A program made the translations under genes and the position numbers. This document shows, in pieces, positions 34,083 through 50,704 of a stretch of DNA of 64,000 bases; position 1 is the stretch's first letter; the number at the start of each line of letters is the position of its first letter. Below the pieces are notes generated by a model. The model was not told the origin of the DNA. It did no database searches and worked only from the letters and a program-made list of their open reading frames with translations. The stretch spans positions 62,001-126,000 of the forward strand of contig JAULBX010031813.1 in NCBI GenBank assembly GCA_032358255.1, given 5' to 3'. The DNA is from Heterotrichella gracilis. Lineage: Eukaryota > Sar > Xanthophyceae > Tribonematales > Xanthonemataceae.

Positions 34083-35423
34083 AGCTCATGCAGCTGCACT
34101 TGACAGCGCTGACAGCTAGCTACTCAGTACGTTATGCATTTGTGAAGTTGATGGTCCTGATTGGAGTAAAAGTATACAGTCAACACCAGGTGTCCACACT
34201 GGATTCCTTTGGGATCTCAGCTGAGGGCAGCGTAAGCATAGTTATCATCATTAATCCAACAATTTTCAGATGGCATGGCAATCGTAATACCAGCACTTGC
34301 AGCCCTTGCCCAGTGAACTTCAATCATGATGATTTGCCTACTCCAAAATGTTGGTGCCATGCCTACTTCTAACCGTATACACATTCAATTGGTTCCCCAG
34401 GGCCCTTTGCACAGCGCAGTTTTTTCTAATACAGTCACCGTACGATACAATATACATGCATGTCATTCTGGCTTTTGGCCTTGGCGCCACTGGCCAACGG
34501 TTGGGTTGGTTACATGCAACAACAAGCCATTCAAAAGTTCAATATCATATGGTACCATGACTGCTTTTACAGTACACTAGTGCATGGCATTCAATGGTTT
34601 CAAGGACGCTCTTATTGGTGCAATTTTAATCATAAGCAAGTAGCAGCAAGGTGGTAACGTGCTGATGATCTTATTGCAAATTTGTGGGTATACTATATGG
34701 GATCAAGCTGTGTGATGCATGCGGGTTAGAAGCGTTCTCAGACTAATCACCCCACTAAATGTTGGAGGCAGGGGAGTTCGAGGCAGGGGAGTAGATGCAT
34801 GCCATACACATTCACAATGCATGCCATGTCGTTCATCAGACTCTCATCATCAACAACCAATATCGACAATGCTGTAAACATAAGACTTCTTCAGGTATTG
34901 CCTGGTTCAAGTACATTAAAACTGCGATTGTTTACCTGCGAAACTGGCACCAGCGGCAGCATGCGGAACAGCTCACGCCCTGATCAGGGTATTATGGCTG
35001 CACCATGACAGCCGCGCTCAAGACTGGCTGACCTGTTGCATGTCTTCTATTATCAGATGACTCGCAAGTGGAATAGCATAAATTAAATTTAATAAGCGAC
35101 AGGGTGTTCACTCCAAAGCGCAATAAACTCTGCATATCATATTACATGCACCAATTCCAAACCCAGCAGCTTTAAAGCCGCCGGTGTGCCACCACAACGG
35201 GCAAAAGAAAGGAAGCAAATGCTCAAAGGCCTGCCGTGTCGTGCGATATGGGGAGTGCATGCACCCAGTTCCTGTGAGGTGTAAAAATACGAAGGCAAAA
35301 CGTATTGCTGTAGGATAACCCTTAACCCTCCACAGAGTACTGTGCCCCACCCTGAGGAATGGACTAAGATGATATCGATAAATATACCCCTGGTAGGTTT
35401 CCAGATGGCGCATGACGACAGCT
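34083..35423. other. Convergent intergenic region
   Basis: 1.34 kb between the AP2 stop and the stop of the minus-strand coiled-coil gene. AT-rich; no exon or repeat family recognised. Confidence 0.5.
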
Positions 35424-36436
35424 TTACGCTTGTCTGTCCCGATACCCATGCCTCCTGTCCCGGGGGGAGTGCGATCGCTGCCGATCCCTGCCATAACCAC
35501 CACCGCTGGCTTGCCGGATGCGTTCCTTTCCATCCTCGATACCCCCTGGTATTCCCCCCCTTGACCTACTGCTCAGCCTATCTGCTGTTGTACGCTCGCT
35601 GTCACTGCCCCCCCTGTGGTCACGGCCACGATCACGCGCTTGGTCACTGACATCCCTCCTGCCATCTGGATCCCTTGGAGAGGCGCTGGGTGGGGCCAAA
35701 GCAGGGCGTGTGCTGGATGATGGGCGGCTGGTGGAGGCCTCTGGGGCGCTGCTGTGTGCTCTGGGGACTGGGTTGTTGGACCCCGCCTTCAAAGATTCAC
35801 CCCTGCAATTGAAGAATATGTTAACCGAGTAAGGCAATATCTGTTCCTCAGAATGGCTTAAGGAGGGACATACTACCTGCTGTGGTCATTGCGGCGATGA
35901 GATCTGCGTACCTGTCTCGAAGTTCTTTGATCATCTTGTCCTTGCGCTCTATCTCCGCCTGGGCGGTCTTGAACAGGCAGGAGATGTTCTTCACAAGGGT
36001 CTCACGCTCTGTGGCAAGCTTGGTGTTCTGTGCACACAATTGCATCATCACAAGTCGTGGATGGTGTGTTGAACTGCCAGTTACACAAGCTACGAGTCCC
36101 TCAACTCGACCAGGTGCACTCAGGCACAATTCAGAGTGTGCAGTGAGGGAGACTTACCTCTTGGGTGAGCGTCTTGCACTTGTGCCTCAGCTCGTGTAGC
36201 TCCTGCTCCTGCTTGCCTGACCTCTCACGCAGCTGCACAAGCACAAGACCCAGCTGGGTCACCCGACTGCCCCAGCACAATGCATGCATATGCAACACAA
36301 CAAAACCCAACTGCGGGCACCGACTATGACTGGGAGGCTATCGCACCTCGGCAACCTGTGAGCGTAGTAGGGTTTCTTTCTCTCCGTCATCGCCGATGAG
36401 GTCCCCGTACAGGTCTTGGTCGTCTTCTACCTCCAT
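35424..36436 (-). CDS. Coiled-coil protein with Arg/Ser/Asp-rich tail
   Basis: 219 aa, four exons: 36436-36347, 36232-36158, 36027-35912, 35802-35424; total 660 nt in frame. It starts MEVEDDQDLYGDLIGDDGEK, continues as a heptad-rich helix (LREERSGKQEQELHELRHK-like region), then NTKLATERETLVKNISCLFK and AEIERKDKMIKELRDR. This order, an acidic DLYGDL start, a helix, then NIS.L.KTA.AEIERKD, resembles the N-terminal region of FLASH/CASP8AP2-type proteins of histone mRNA processing, but I make that link from memory of the pattern only. The last exon is low-complexity and ends in RDRQRSHSPRDRR, an RS/RD-type tail common in nuclear RNA-processing proteins. Gene structure is firm, family tentative. 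Confidence 0.72.
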
Positions 36437-36785
36437 ACCTTTGGAACCCAATCAGGTGTTTCAACGTCATGCATGCACAGCTAGTTGCCTATTTGAAATC
36501 GTCACAGCGAACAGAAAATACACTCCAAGGTGCTCAAATAGCAAGGTCCAGTCAGGGTAAGGGTTGGCACAGACTATACCAGTTATATAAACTGTGCGTG
36601 ACTTTCAAAAGGTTCCCACTTTCATCTCCCGCGCAGGACACGGGTACAAACCGCTGTGCAAAGTCACTTTGTAAGTGCGCTACAGTGGCTAAAGTTTCCT
36701 TTACGGCCAAGTGTTTGCTAACGATCGGCTGCTGACACTTAAATCAAGTGACTTGAACCAGTGCTGTGACCCTTTATGCATGCAT
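36437..36785. promoter_or_regulatory. Short divergent region, coiled-coil gene and GH9 gene
   Basis: About 350 bases between start codons. TGCATGCATATG motifs sit at the right edge (36776-36788) and overlap the candidate GH9 start codons. Confidence 0.45.
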
Positions 36786-40818
<4,033 letters not shown>

Positions 40819-42129
40819 GGGCCACTAGAATTCCCGTGGATGACATAGAAGAATGGGTAGGCTGAAGAGCGCACATAGGGCGTGGAAACAGTGCTGGTTG
40901 TTAAGTGCCATCTAGGGGGAAAATTATACGGCACAAAAACACGGCACTGACCTAGTGGTACCACAGCAGCTTGCATGTAGCTCCTGTTGCTAGGATGCTT
41001 TGTACAACAGACTAGGTATGCTTGTTGCCAAGCAGCACACAAAAGTTGTTTCAGGATGTGGGCACAAAACCTGTAACACAAGAATTTACTTTATGTCAAA
41101 CATCACCCTTTCGATGGCCCTTTGCTGCCGCCTGTTACCCCAAGCTGCCCACAACCCCCAACCCTGCCCAGTGCTCCAGGGCTAGAGTACAAGATGTATC
41201 ATTTGTGGGTCCCAGCTGTTGACACATGCACACGAACTGGTGCAAACCCACCACACCAGCGTTTCGTTGGGCGTTGCAGCTACTGGTGGAGTCGAATTGG
41301 GTACCCAACGAGCTTGTGGCATGTCAACAACGGCATTACATGCCATAGATATACAATCTCCTCTGGGGGCCGGGGGAAGGGGTGGTTTTTCAATAATTGC
41401 CCATGAGACATTGCACCGCAACTTGACAGTATCTAACTGGGTGCGTAAAGTAGGTGACTAGCCCCACGATGGGTTGTGTGCCATTCGCTGATTGCAGTAC
41501 CAGGTGGGAACTGGTGTCGAACGGTGGTAGCGTACGTGGACACCCACCCACAATGCAAGCCTACCACCATCCCAATTGGTGGATGGCATATATACGAGGA
41601 TGTGGTGTAAGGAACGGCAACGTAAGCCAGTAGTAGGCAACGACTGATAAGGCAACCAGAGCGACGTGCGCAAAATGGCACCGTCGAAACATTGACAACG
41701 GCGGCGTCATGGCGTGGCATCCACATCGTATTGTCACCCCCCTTGCATTTAAAATTTTTCTGTAACCGGCCGGCGGCTGGCCGGCGGCCTTTGTATGCAC
41801 ACGAAACCACCAACAATCTTCGTGTTGGTGAATTGCTGCTTTGCTGCTATGCCAGTTTCACGAACTCTGGCTCCAGCTTGTCCCCACACAACGTAAGTGT
41901 CAGGGTTTATCAACGGTACAGACGCGTTCGCGGCTTTGTTGCAGTTTCAGCATCGGCTTCCCTCGGCGCATCTGCTACCACACCCACACCCACAGCCAGT
42001 GCATGTGTGCCCAACACTACAACCTCGTACTCCATCCACGGCTTTGTCAGCACCATCCCACCGCTATTAGCTTGCAACGCAGCAGATTTGCACCATACAC
42101 GCTCGACGTATGGGGAGATTCCGGTCGCA
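40819..42129. other. Intergenic region between GH9 and Nup85
   Basis: 1.3 kb with no supported exon. A GC-rich stretch with repeated GGCCGGCGG lies at about 41765-41790. Confidence 0.45.
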
Positions 42130-45100
42130 ATGATGGATTGCCAGGCCCCAGTGGGCAGCTCAGCCCAAGAAACAGTGCCGTGCTTGCCCGGGGGCCAACT
42201 GCACGTAGCGTTTGGAGCCGGGAACGAGCTGCATGTGTGCGACTGCTATGCTGACAAACAACCGGCACAAAACAGCACAGCCACGACAATCAGATGGTGA
42301 GTATCGGCTGCCATCAGCTGTCGCCCATCAGCTGCCATCCATCACACCACTTTAAGTAGCGCCTCTATATATACCCGCAGCTCAGCCCGAACCGTCACCT
42401 ACACGCTTACTTATGGCTGCATGTGGCGCACCCCACGTCCTGTTCATCCGTGCAGCGTGCTGCATCGGGTCTTCCCAGTATTTTCAAACTTTTGGTGGGC
42501 TGTCCAGGCATGCATGCATATGCCAGTTGTGCCTGGGTTCACTCCCACCAACACGGTATCTTAACAAGGCTACCACCGTGCTGCAGGGGGTGCCCCACAG
42601 CGCCAGAACGACGAGTAATCCACGATACAGTCGCCATCTACCAGGAATTCCAGAGCACGCGGGGCGCAGGTATGGGGCAGAATTTTGAGCACAGCAAAAC
42701 CCACTATTGCTGGGCGCTGGGTAGGGGTTTTTGAGTTTTCCCCCCCTTGTGTAGGTGCCTCTCAGGGGGCTGCGGCCGATGAGCAGCAGTATCAAAGGTT
42801 GTTGACCTACTGCAGCAAGATCAACGATGTGTTGGCTGCTGGCGAGCCCGGGTGAGTGCTGCCACCGTTGTTCAAACTGGACACATATTCCCCTTGCATA
42901 GGGTTTGGGGTACCCACAGGTGGAATACACGGTGCCAATGCTGCCGGGTCAGTCACAGGGGACGGCAGGAGATTTTTTGCCTGCTCGCTGTCTTCTTCCA
43001 TTGCTGACAGTATACAGCAAAGGTTGTCTCTTTGTGTATTTCATACTCTGCCTTTCACCCGCACTTCAGCGCAACCCCCACCCTGTCTCTGCTCCACATC
43101 ACAGCCACCCCCTTGCTGCAGGCTTGAGTCCGATGAGCCAGTGGCTGAGGAGGAGACGGAGGTGCTGAAAGAGCGGGCACTGTGGGAGCTGCTGCAGCTG
43201 TTCTTTGTGCACGCCGCGCGCGGCCAAGTGGCAATTGCAGAGGTGAAAACCCTAAACCCTTGCTCGCACCAACCGAACCCCGTCATCCTACCCACACGTC
43301 ACTGCACAGCCAGTTGCTTGCCCCACCTATGCACCAGCGCCGCAAACCACTCACCCCACCCCTTCCCTCCTCACACCACCTCCCCAACCCCTTGCCACCA
43401 CCACCACCCGCCTCCCCTCCTCACATCACTACCCACAACCCCTCCCCTCCCCTCCCCACCCCCTCACACCCGCCCGCCCCCCTCCAGGACTTGGTCAATG
43501 GCACCGGCGCAACTACCGCTGCTGGGCCCCACCCCCTTCATGTACTCTGACCACAACAATACGCACCTCCCCACCTCCCCCCACCCTCCCCACCATCAGT
43601 ACTGACATCCGAATTGCCACCACCTGCATCCCCTCCGCAACCCCTCCTCACCCCACCACCCTCGCCTCCCCACAGGACCTGGTCCAATGGCACCGGCGCA
43701 ACTACCGCCTGCTGGGCCCTGCCCCCTTCATGTACCGCGACACAGCCAAGGCAGCAGCAGAGCTGGAGCGCCCCGAGCGCCACCCCGCCTACTGGACCAC
43801 CATCCAGCGCCTGATCGCCATCGGCTGGACCACCGAGGCGGCCGACCTCATCGGCCTGCACTCTGCATGGATGTTCCATGGGTTCAATGCCGCAAGCCGC
43901 AATGAGCCGCAGGCCGCCACCAAGCTGCAGGTGCGGGCAACAGCATGGCTTCAATTTGCGCACAGGGGTGTGTGTTTGGATTAGTGTATTGTTTCTTGGG
44001 GGGTGGGGAGGGGTGGGGTGGGGTTGTATCCTGTTCCACTGGCTTATGGAAGCTGTGGCCCTACCCAAAGCTATAGGAATCATTGTGAAGCTGTTTTAAT
44101 GTCGGCCCAAAAATTGTGTGTCGAAGGGTTTACGTTTGAACAACATATATACTTGATACCCCCTTTCTCTGCAGGTGCGGGTGCTTGAGGAGTTGACGCT
44201 GCTTCTGCGCAAGATGCCTCGCCTGGTGCCAACTGGCAAGCCGGCCAAGGGGAGGGCATTTGAGGACCCGCAGGAGTACAGTGCGCAGAGGTGCGGCCCA
44301 CAAATACCCTACCAGGGTTTGCTGCTAGTGGAGGAATACCCCTACTAAGGGTTCTGCGTGTGGCTGCATTGCGCATACATTCTCCCTTGAGATGAGGCTG
44401 ATTGAGATCCAGTCTGCATTTTTAGATAGCATGCGAGAAAAAAGTAAAGGTAAAACGTGTTGTAAACCTGGCCACCCCTGCAGGCGCGCCTTCCTGGCAC
44501 AGTGCAAGGAGGACGTTGCGGACTCCGCCGTTTGGCGCCACGTGGCGGAGGCGGATGGCGCTGACGTGGCGCAGCACATACGCCTGTGCTTTGGGGTGAT
44601 GGCGGGGTTCCCAGACTGCCTGGAGCGGGCCACTGGCACCTGGCTGGAGCTCATGGTGGCCAACCTGCTGCATGTGGTGCCCATGACACGACCACAGGTA
44701 TATTTCCCAGCAACCCACAACCACTGATTTATGTACTTGGATGCCCTGATCCACCACAAAACCCGACCAACGCTGCTGCTTGGATCACATGACGACGTGA
44801 CTCGCATGCCAACGCTGCTGCTGTGTGCGCAACCCCACAATTATCTGGAATCTGACCCCAGTTGCTATCCGCGCAGGCCGAGCTGCGAGGCCTCGTCCAG
44901 AGCTGTGTGGGCACCAAGGGGGATAACGCGTCCGACCCCCCACTTCTGCACCTCCTGGTTGACCTGCTGCCCGAGGCCGCTGAGCTGGACACTCACCCGG
45001 TGGTGCAGCGGGCAAGCGACCACTGCAGCAGGTGCGCACCCACCCACCACCACCACCACACACACCTGGCCACCCGCATTCACACACACCCATGCACACA

Positions 45101-47275
45101 TGCGCTCTTGCACCCACGCGTGTGCCGGCGCCCATGCACCAGAGAGTCTCCCTGTCCCTCACCTCACCTGCGTCGGGCTTGGCCACCACACTCCATCACC
45201 ATCAACCCCTTTTATCCACCCGCGCTACAGGCGGTCCATGGCACCCCGCTCCCCACCCCCTTTCTACCCCCTTACCCCCCACCCCCATCCTTGCCACAGG
45301 TGGTTCATGGCGCACATACTCGAGGTGCTCGCCTGCCGACCCGCCTCAGCAGCCGCTCTCTCCCGCTCTCTCCCCTCGGGGGGTGACCAGTTTGAGCAGT
45401 TTGTGCTCGAGTATGCCGCCTCCCTCATGCCGCTGCCCACGCTCTGGCAAGTGGCCGCCGAGTACTTGGCTTGGTGCCCGGTGCATGGCGCGGACGCGAT
45501 GGCGCTGCTAGTGGAGCGCATGCCGGTGGAGGGGGCGGATGAGGCGTTGGCGACCAAGGTGCTTCGGTTCTGCCAGCGGCACGACATGCAGGATGCAGCG
45601 GCAGGTGCGGGGCGGGGTGGTGGGGGGCCTTGTGGGGAGGGCGGGTGGTGGGGTGGTGGTGGCCCTTGGAGGTGGTGGGGTGATGCGGGGTCTTGTTTGT
45701 TTGTTGGGTGGGTGGGTGGTGCTTTCTTTGTCCTGCCAGCACAACACAGTAAGCTTAGCATCATGACATCAACAGTCGTTGTATTGCACTCCCTTTTCTG
45801 ACCCCGTCCCTTCCCCCCCTTGCAGCCGTGTGCCGCACCGTGGGCATGGCCATGTGGCGCCAGGACAGGGTGGCCGCAGCGCTGACATGGTTCCTGCAGG
45901 CCAACGACACCTGGCGCGCTGAGCTGGCGCTGCGGCCGCTGGTGGAGCAGGTGGAGCATGCCGTGCGCACCTGCTGCATAACAGGTGAGGGGACTGACCT
46001 GAACCCTTGCAAGGGAAATAAAACCTATTAGGGTGTGATATTTTGGTGGTTCAGGTTTCTGCGTGGTAATGCCCCTGCGAGGTGGAACGTTCGAATTCAT
46101 GTTTCGTAACCATGCCTATGCAGTGCACACAGGCGATTGCGGCTTGGCAGTGAATGGGAATACACGCAAAGTGCTGCCAGCATGTTCGCCCCCATGTGCC
46201 AACCCTATACCCCCACCACCCCATGCTCAGGCGCCCCCTTGGACGATTTGGCAGCCTTTGAGGGCATCCTCACCACCCTGTCTCAGAGCCAAGCAGGCAC
46301 GCCATTGACGCGGGGGGTGACCGCCTTTTTATCGCTGTTCCTGCAGCTCCAGCAGGCGCTGCACAAGCTTGCGCAGCTTGGTCCCGGGGGGGAAAGCAGT
46401 GAGGTAAACCCTAATCCCGACCCTAGACCCTAACCCTGGACGAAAACCAGGCAAACCCTCAACCCTATTCTGGCTGGTTTGGTGTTCCCCTTGGTCCAGC
46501 ATGTTGCCTGGTTGTGTTTCCCTCCTTCCCCTTCTATTCCTTCCCTCGACTCGTCTCCTCCTCTTTTCGATGTTGCCTGACAACCCCCTTCCCCCCCTCC
46601 CTCCAGGCACGCTCCGCCCGAGTGTCTGCCCATGGCGCCCTCATGCCCCTCATCAAGGACCGCATCGCGCCCAAGTCCCTGTGGGTGCCCCTGCTGTTCA
46701 GCGCCATCCCCCTGATGGAGGCATCGCCCCCCCTGTTCTCGCACGCAGACACAAACGCGCTGCTGGCGTGCCTGCAGGTGAGGCGCAGCACCACACCCTT
46801 GGACCCTATCGAGGGTAATAAATAATCATGTGCCCTCACGTTCACTTTGCACAGTTGCACATTGAAGCAAGAAAAAGTAACTTCCTATTACTGTTGTCAA
46901 AGGGATAGTGGCATTAGTTACAACCGCAAGCGGTGCTACTAGTACCACAATGTGTTCAAGCCGAGCGCCGCATTCCAAGACGATGTATTTTACGACACAT
47001 GTATGCATATGGTGCACCTGAGGTGGGTGCCGCGCTCCTCTGTGGTTCACCACATACCTAATGCAACGCCGCACCGAAACCCTAAACCCTAAACCCTAAA
47101 CCCCATCCTCCCCCCCCCACAGGAGCTGGACATGTACCAGCAGACCACCGGCACCTCCCCCGACCCCACCGATGCAGCCAGGTGCAAAACGGTTCGCCTG
47201 GCCCTGGCGCGCAACCTGGCTCGCTCCCACGCAGCCGAGGCTACACCGCTCTCCCAGGGACTCACAGTACCGTGA
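42130..47275 (+). CDS. NUP85: Nucleoporin Nup85 (Y-complex scaffold)
   Basis: Structural subunit of the Nup107-160 (Y) complex of the nuclear pore, 722 aa. Thirteen exons: 42130-42296, 42587-42669, 42755-42851, 43122-43242, 43676-43930, 44175-44290, 44484-44697, 44877-45031, 45300-45604, 45826-45984, 46231-46403, 46607-46777, 47123-47275; total 2169 nt in frame. The first exon carries AFGAGNELHVCD, corresponding to DWGPGEMLVCE of human NUP85. The helical core shows EYAASLMPLPTLWQVAAEYL with CPVHGADAMALLVERMPVE and ATKVLRFCQRHDM, matching the human [20 protein letters not shown] region; the end RLALARNLARSH matches human RLSLARNLARAI. The start at 42130 (MMDC) is the best in-frame ATG but has no independent support. 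Several introns hold copies of neighbouring exon edges and telomere-unit arrays. Confidence 0.93.
43485..43740 (+). repeat. Degenerate copy of the start of Nup85 exon 5 inside the preceding intron
   Basis: About 43485-43550 repeats the acceptor and first ~60 bases of exon 5 (43674-43740) with a few differences, including indels that put the copy out of frame. It keeps a CTCCAG acceptor-like end, so mis-splicing to it is conceivable. Confidence 0.85.
47077..47103 (+). repeat. Interstitial telomere-unit array (CCCTAAA)3 in Nup85 intron 12
   Basis: Three perfect CCCTAAA units plus partial units lie about 20 bases before the acceptor of the last exon. Shorter or imperfect arrays occur at 10120-10138, 11700-11780, 29500-29520, 30346-30366, 43246-43260, 46404-46440, 51232-51260 and 57830-57850. 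Confidence 0.92.
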
Positions 47276-47436
47276 TGCCAGGGACTCACAATGCCGTGAC
47301 TCCCCTTCGTTCACTGCCGGAACCCACACGTTCACCTTCAACAGATCGCCTGTGCCACTCCTGCAAATGCGGCTGTTTTTCACACCCGCTTAATACCAAG
47401 ACTACCTATCAGCGATTGTGCGCAACCCTTCGCTAG

Positions 47437-48309
47437 GGTCTTGAGCCTGCTGCGCTCGGACGGTGACTGGGACCCATGCGTCGCCGCGAGGTACCGCTTT
47501 GGGACCGTCAACACTGGGGGATATAGGGCAGCTGGGTGTGCTGCAGCAGCTTTCTGGGTTTGTGGGGTATCTGTGCAGCAAATGGGGGTAGAATGGGTGC
47601 TCGGGGCAAAGTGTGCATGTAGCCTTGCATGGGGTAGCGGGGTACTACAGCAAGGCTGAATTTCCAACTACCAGCCACGTTCAAATTTTGATGCAAGCAT
47701 GCGTGGGGCCATCCCATGCACGCATCGCTGTTGGCTGTGTTTGCCTGTTTTTGCATGTCATGTGTTTTCTTTCCCACAGGAATCATGTGTATATCAGCAA
47801 GCATTACTACTCTTCAGTGCGTACGTAAGCACACATATAGGGTTTTAGGGTTCCAACGCATGCTCTACCAAAGTCCATACTGATCATCCTACTATTTGGC
47901 GCATCCGCTCAGACTCGCTAATTAATAATTAGTGGTGTATTTCTGCAACTATCTGTTCTCACATGCCTGGGGCCAGGCTGTCAACCCTTTTTGTGCCCAT
48001 TTCACGATGCTTTTGCTAGGGCTAAAGGGGGTTTCAACTTGACAAGCATATTAGCTACTACCACCCTCCTTTCAGTTTTCTTCTGTTGATGGTACGCTTG
48101 TATTGGTGATGCAACGTGCGTGATTGGACCCATCTCGCAGACCCCGGAAAAAATACACACAAGTGGTGTGACTCAACAGTCTCGACCCGGCGCACGAATT
48201 GGCAGTTTGTCACCAGTGCACGACCTGATTTACCCAATAGCCCACTGGTGAGCGCTACCAATTGTTGATTGATTGTCATCACAGTTTTTCAAAGCAGGCC
48301 AGGTGCTTG
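47437..48309 (+). CDS. Candidate exons of an unrecognised plus-strand gene
   Basis: Three or four splice-bounded blocks join in phase: 47437-47490 (VLSLLRSDGDWDPCVAAR), 47780-47820 (NHVYISKHYYSSV), ~48141-48248 (HPGKNTHKWCDSTVSTRRTN... to NSPL), and 48285-~48313 (FFKAGQVLAG). Each has AG before it and GT after it. They follow the Nup85 stop closely, yet Nup85 is complete without them. No start codon was found and the family is not recognised. It may belong with the exon at 49881-50195. This could also be chance. Confidence 0.35.
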
Positions 48310-48319
48310 CGGGGTGAGG

Positions 48320-49880
48320 GACTGCCAGTCGAGTCAGGCCCTGATGTTGGGATACCATTGGGGAGGAGTAACATAGTGCAATATCTTTTTGTAATTTGGC
48401 GCCATGCGCATGCCCTGGTGCTGCCAATGGCCAAGGCCGGGGCTCGACTGACTCTCTGGACTACCCATAATCTGATGTAATAAAGGATAATTATGCCATG
48501 AATGGACTATGGTAGTGGCTCATTATTTGCCGTATGCAAGCACCGTTCAGCCTCAAGAGCTTCGCCAATATCTCCCACCTTTGTGCTAGGTATGCTTGGT
48601 ACCAGCAAGGTACCAGCAAGGACAACAATGTGCTGCCCTGTAGGTGACATGCACACTTGTCCTGCACACTACCCTTGGTTTCTGGCGAGGGGGTACACGC
48701 CCTGTTGTGTGTGTTGTGCCTGGCTGTTTCCTGTGGGCCTTTTTCCTTCTTCTTTCTAACTTGGGGTGTGAGGAGCTGGGTTTGAAACCCTAATGGCTGC
48801 AAGACTGCATATTCAAGGACAGGAACAAGCTGTGCACGTCCACCAATAGTTCAATCATTGAAAGCACTTGTCAGACCAGACTTTCCTTGAGCACTGGACG
48901 ACGCTCACCCAAATCTGAAGGTTATGACACTGATGCATGCATGCACCTATCACTTGCATGCATGCATATGCATAGCTTTCTGCACAAGTCGTCCGCCTCC
49001 TCGTACGCCAACTGCTCAAACCGAGAGATTGATCGATGTGGATAGGTCAGCACGAACGTGGCCAACAGTTTGCTGACTGTCCAGATGTGCTGACTGGGTT
49101 GGTCTGACATATGGTTCGAATTCGACCCGTCCAGCTGCACGGCTTTGGTCCGGCGCAGGCAAGCGACTTCTCGCGAAGTCGGGCATTTAGACAACTCTAT
49201 AAGTTTAGAACAAAAGCCACAGGCGTGGCAAAATCTCGCTGCAGTGTCCCGTTTCTGTGCACGGTGCACTAGGTCGTCCTTGACAACGCTTCCGAAGGAG
49301 GCACTGGTGCCCGCAGTAATAGTCTATTTGGATATTGTGACATAACTATACGCTGCAGGATGGCAACTCCAATCTACTGCCAGGGCCAACAATGTGGCAG
49401 GGCAGGCAACTCACGCGGAGCAGTTGCAAGCTTGTCGGGTCTAAGGTGGGCTTTGCCTGTTGATTGTGGGTTTAGGGTCATCGGCCGATGGGGCAACGGT
49501 ACTCGCTGGTTTCCTGAGAAAGGGGTGCCTACCTTGTTACAATGGAACGTGTGCACTGCGTGCTCACTTCATTTGTATATTTGCAAATATATATTTGTTG
49601 CCAGGGTTGCAAGGAGGCCCTAGGGCTGCATGCTCACTGAGCAGGTCTGCGTCTGCCCCTCGACTCTAAAAGTTTACGTACATGCTGCAGTTGCCCTGCA
49701 GCCCACCTCCTCAGCTGGGCGGTGCTTACTGGTATTAGGCTTCAAAGCTGACTGCTTAGCAACTGATTTCTTGTCTGAAACAACCCTAACTGTCCTCTAT
49801 TGCAAGTAGAGGAGGGTGCAAATGCTCCACACCACCTTGTGAAGTGTCTCGTTGCCCCAACCCACCTTTCTATATGCAGG
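48320..49880. other. Region with unresolved coding potential
   Basis: May be introns of one gene joining the blocks on either side. ATGCATGCATATGCA-type motifs occur at about 48932-48975. Short blocks with possible acceptors (near 49158 and 49358) were seen but could not be joined in phase. Confidence 0.3.
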
Positions 49881-50195
49881 TTAGCCAAATCATCAACGCT
49901 GATGGGCAGGTCTCACCGTATTGGCCTCGGTCTGCCCAACAAAGGACAGTTGCAGGGGTGGGTGCGTGCCGTCAGCGCTGGATCAGCAGGCCTGTTACCT
50001 CCTGCCAGTGCCAGCAAAAGGTCCAACTCAGAAGGGGAGGAGCTTGATTTTTCATCTGATACCTACAACGAAACACCACGACATGGTATCCAGAGGTTGA
50101 ACAAAAACCTCGAGGGCTTGCACGTGGAAGTCAGGATATTGCTTGTCTTGCTTATATTCTGCGCAGTGTGGAGGTGCTACACGATGTTGTCCTGA
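49881..50195 (+). CDS. Terminal exon of a probable tail-anchored membrane protein
   Basis: A splice acceptor (TATATGCAG) is followed by about 104 open codons to a stop at 50195. The block starts LAKSSTLMGRSHRIGLGLPN, passes through a Ser/Glu-rich linker, then GIQRLNKNLEGLHVE and a single hydrophobic segment (VRILLVLLIFCAVWRCYTML) three residues before the end. Amphipathic helix followed by a C-terminal anchor is the layout of SNAREs and other tail-anchored proteins, but no family was recognised. Upstream exons are not established. Confidence 0.5.
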   Translation, partial: LAKSSTLMGRSHRIGLGLPNKGQLQGWVRAVSAGSAGLLPPASASKRSNSEGEELDFSSDTYNETPRHGIQRLNKNLEGLHVEVRILLVLLIFCAVWRCYTMLS

Positions 50196-50704
50196 GTTTG
50201 CTACCCGCGCGCTTCAAGTAGGGGTCAAAGGGGTTTATTGTGTTCTCCTTCGTGTCTAGTGGGTGTAGTGCTATGGTTCACCAGGTAGTTTAACTAATAC
50301 ATGCATTCCAGCAATCATGCCCATGGGCCATGCCTGTGACAGTGCTGGCGCCAGATTAGCTGTCAGTCGTGCACATGCGGTGCCATATAGAGCGGCCCTG
50401 GCACTGTATATGGTTCACATGTTAATTTTCACACGTAAATAGACGCCATTGTTACATAGTACCGTCCAGTTGCCTGTCCTCTGCGGCACCAACGGAGATT
50501 TGGTGTGTCTCGTCCGATAAGTTATTCCTGTTGGTGCTGGTATTGTTGCGAAAAGGCCTATAGATTGACCAGACAATGTCATCGTAGAAATTGGACCGCT
50601 GCCGCTGCGGCAGATATGTGTGATCACAACAACCATGTAAATGTGCACAGAGTAATAACAGACGTTTCTCTCCGCTGACTCAGAGCCCTGGTCCTCACTG
50701 GCCT
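50196..50704. other. Convergent intergenic region
   Basis: About 0.5 kb between a plus-strand stop and a minus-strand stop. Nothing recognised. Confidence 0.5.
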
